From Celoporthe dispersa (Eukaryota; Ascomycota; Sordariomycetes; Diaporthales; Cryphonectriaceae): 64,000 bases of DNA. The stretch spans positions 2,637,436 to 2,701,435 of the forward strand of contig WAID01000005.1 of the NCBI GenBank assembly GCA_016584495.1, in the 5' to 3' direction. Position numbers and translations under genes: made by a program. The notes below the pieces were generated by a model. It was not told where the DNA came from. It saw only the letters and a program-made list of their open reading frames with translations, and ran no database searches. Each line of letters opens with the position of its first letter. The stretch's first letter is position 1. Below, piece after piece: positions 63,880 to 64,000 of this stretch.

Positions 63880-64000
63880 TCAGGGTTAGGGTCAGGGTTA
63901 GGGTCAGGGTCAGGGTTAGGGTCAGGGTCAGGGTTAGGGTCAGGGTCAGGGTTAGGGTCAGGGTTAGGGTCAGGGTCAGGGTCAGGGTCAGGTTAGGGTC
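63880..64000 (+). repeat. Telomere-type hexamer tract, mixed TTAGGG and TCAGGG
   Basis: Twenty consecutive units reach the window edge: seven TTAGGG, twelve TCAGGG and one shortened TCAGG. The G-rich strand runs 5'-3' towards the right edge, as at a right chromosome end. The variant TCAGGG outnumbers the canonical repeat, typical of the inner, chromosome-proximal part of a telomere or of a subtelomeric junction. Confidence 0.93.

Noticed and set aside
63880..64000. Simple internal minisatellite rather than telomere
   Set aside because: Hexamer register, G-strand orientation towards the edge and TTAGGG units favour a chromosome end, although sequence beyond the edge is needed to prove it.

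Overview
This is the end of a filamentous ascomycete chromosome. The last 121 bases are telomere-type TTAGGG/TCAGGG hexamers running G-rich to the right edge. Genes have short GT..AG introns of about 45-120 bases, and many encode typical Pezizomycotina families (UstYa-like, Zn2Cys6, GMC, HET, CorA-like). The transposons are AT-rich and full of stops, as expected after repeat-induced point mutation (RIP). I cannot name the species.

Layout. 1-5.7 kb: an edge-truncated helical/TPR-like relic and a broken alpha-1,3-glucanase (GH71) gene. 6.8-13.9 kb: the most interesting block, a small secreted precursor with four Kex2-type repeats (9.5-9.9 kb, minus) lying among three membrane-anchored HXXHC (UstYa/DUF3328-like) proteins. 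This is the layout of a fungal dikaritin-type RiPP cluster, but the repeat is one I do not recognise and it has no aromatic residue. 15.6-17.2 kb: two decayed genes, ankyrin and GH43, abutting end to end. 18-27.4 kb: an apparent catabolic group made of an MFS sugar-type transporter, a regulator with two zinc clusters in tandem, a divergently transcribed SGSH-type sulfatase, and a GMC oxidoreductase. 28.6-31.1 kb: a GMC relic and a RIP-damaged pogo/Fot1 element with perfect 49-bp terminal inverted repeats. 31.3-35.8 kb: a methyltransferase, a second sugar transporter and a bZIP-ankyrin protein. 36-40 kb: gene-poor repeats. 40.3 kb: an intact short-chain dehydrogenase. 42.29-47.15 kb: an LTR element with a second LTR element nested inside it, both with intact 5-bp target duplications. 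47.7-54.7 kb: an Ada-type regulator facing a flavin-reductase-like gene, a HET-protein relic, a nitrilase and another Zn2Cys6 regulator. 56.2-62.2 kb: a CorA-like membrane protein and a protein kinase flanked by two small ORFs. 62.7-64 kb: AT-rich repeats and the telomeric tract.

Gene integrity is mixed. The precursor, the HXXHC genes, the first transporter, the double-zinc regulator, SDR, Ada-like, flavin-reductase-like, nitrilase, bZIP-ankyrin and kinase genes all read through once spliced. Many others carry one-base frame changes, several in homopolymers, and three glutamine-to-stop changes. Some of these may be assembly indels rather than real decay, so each should be checked against reads.
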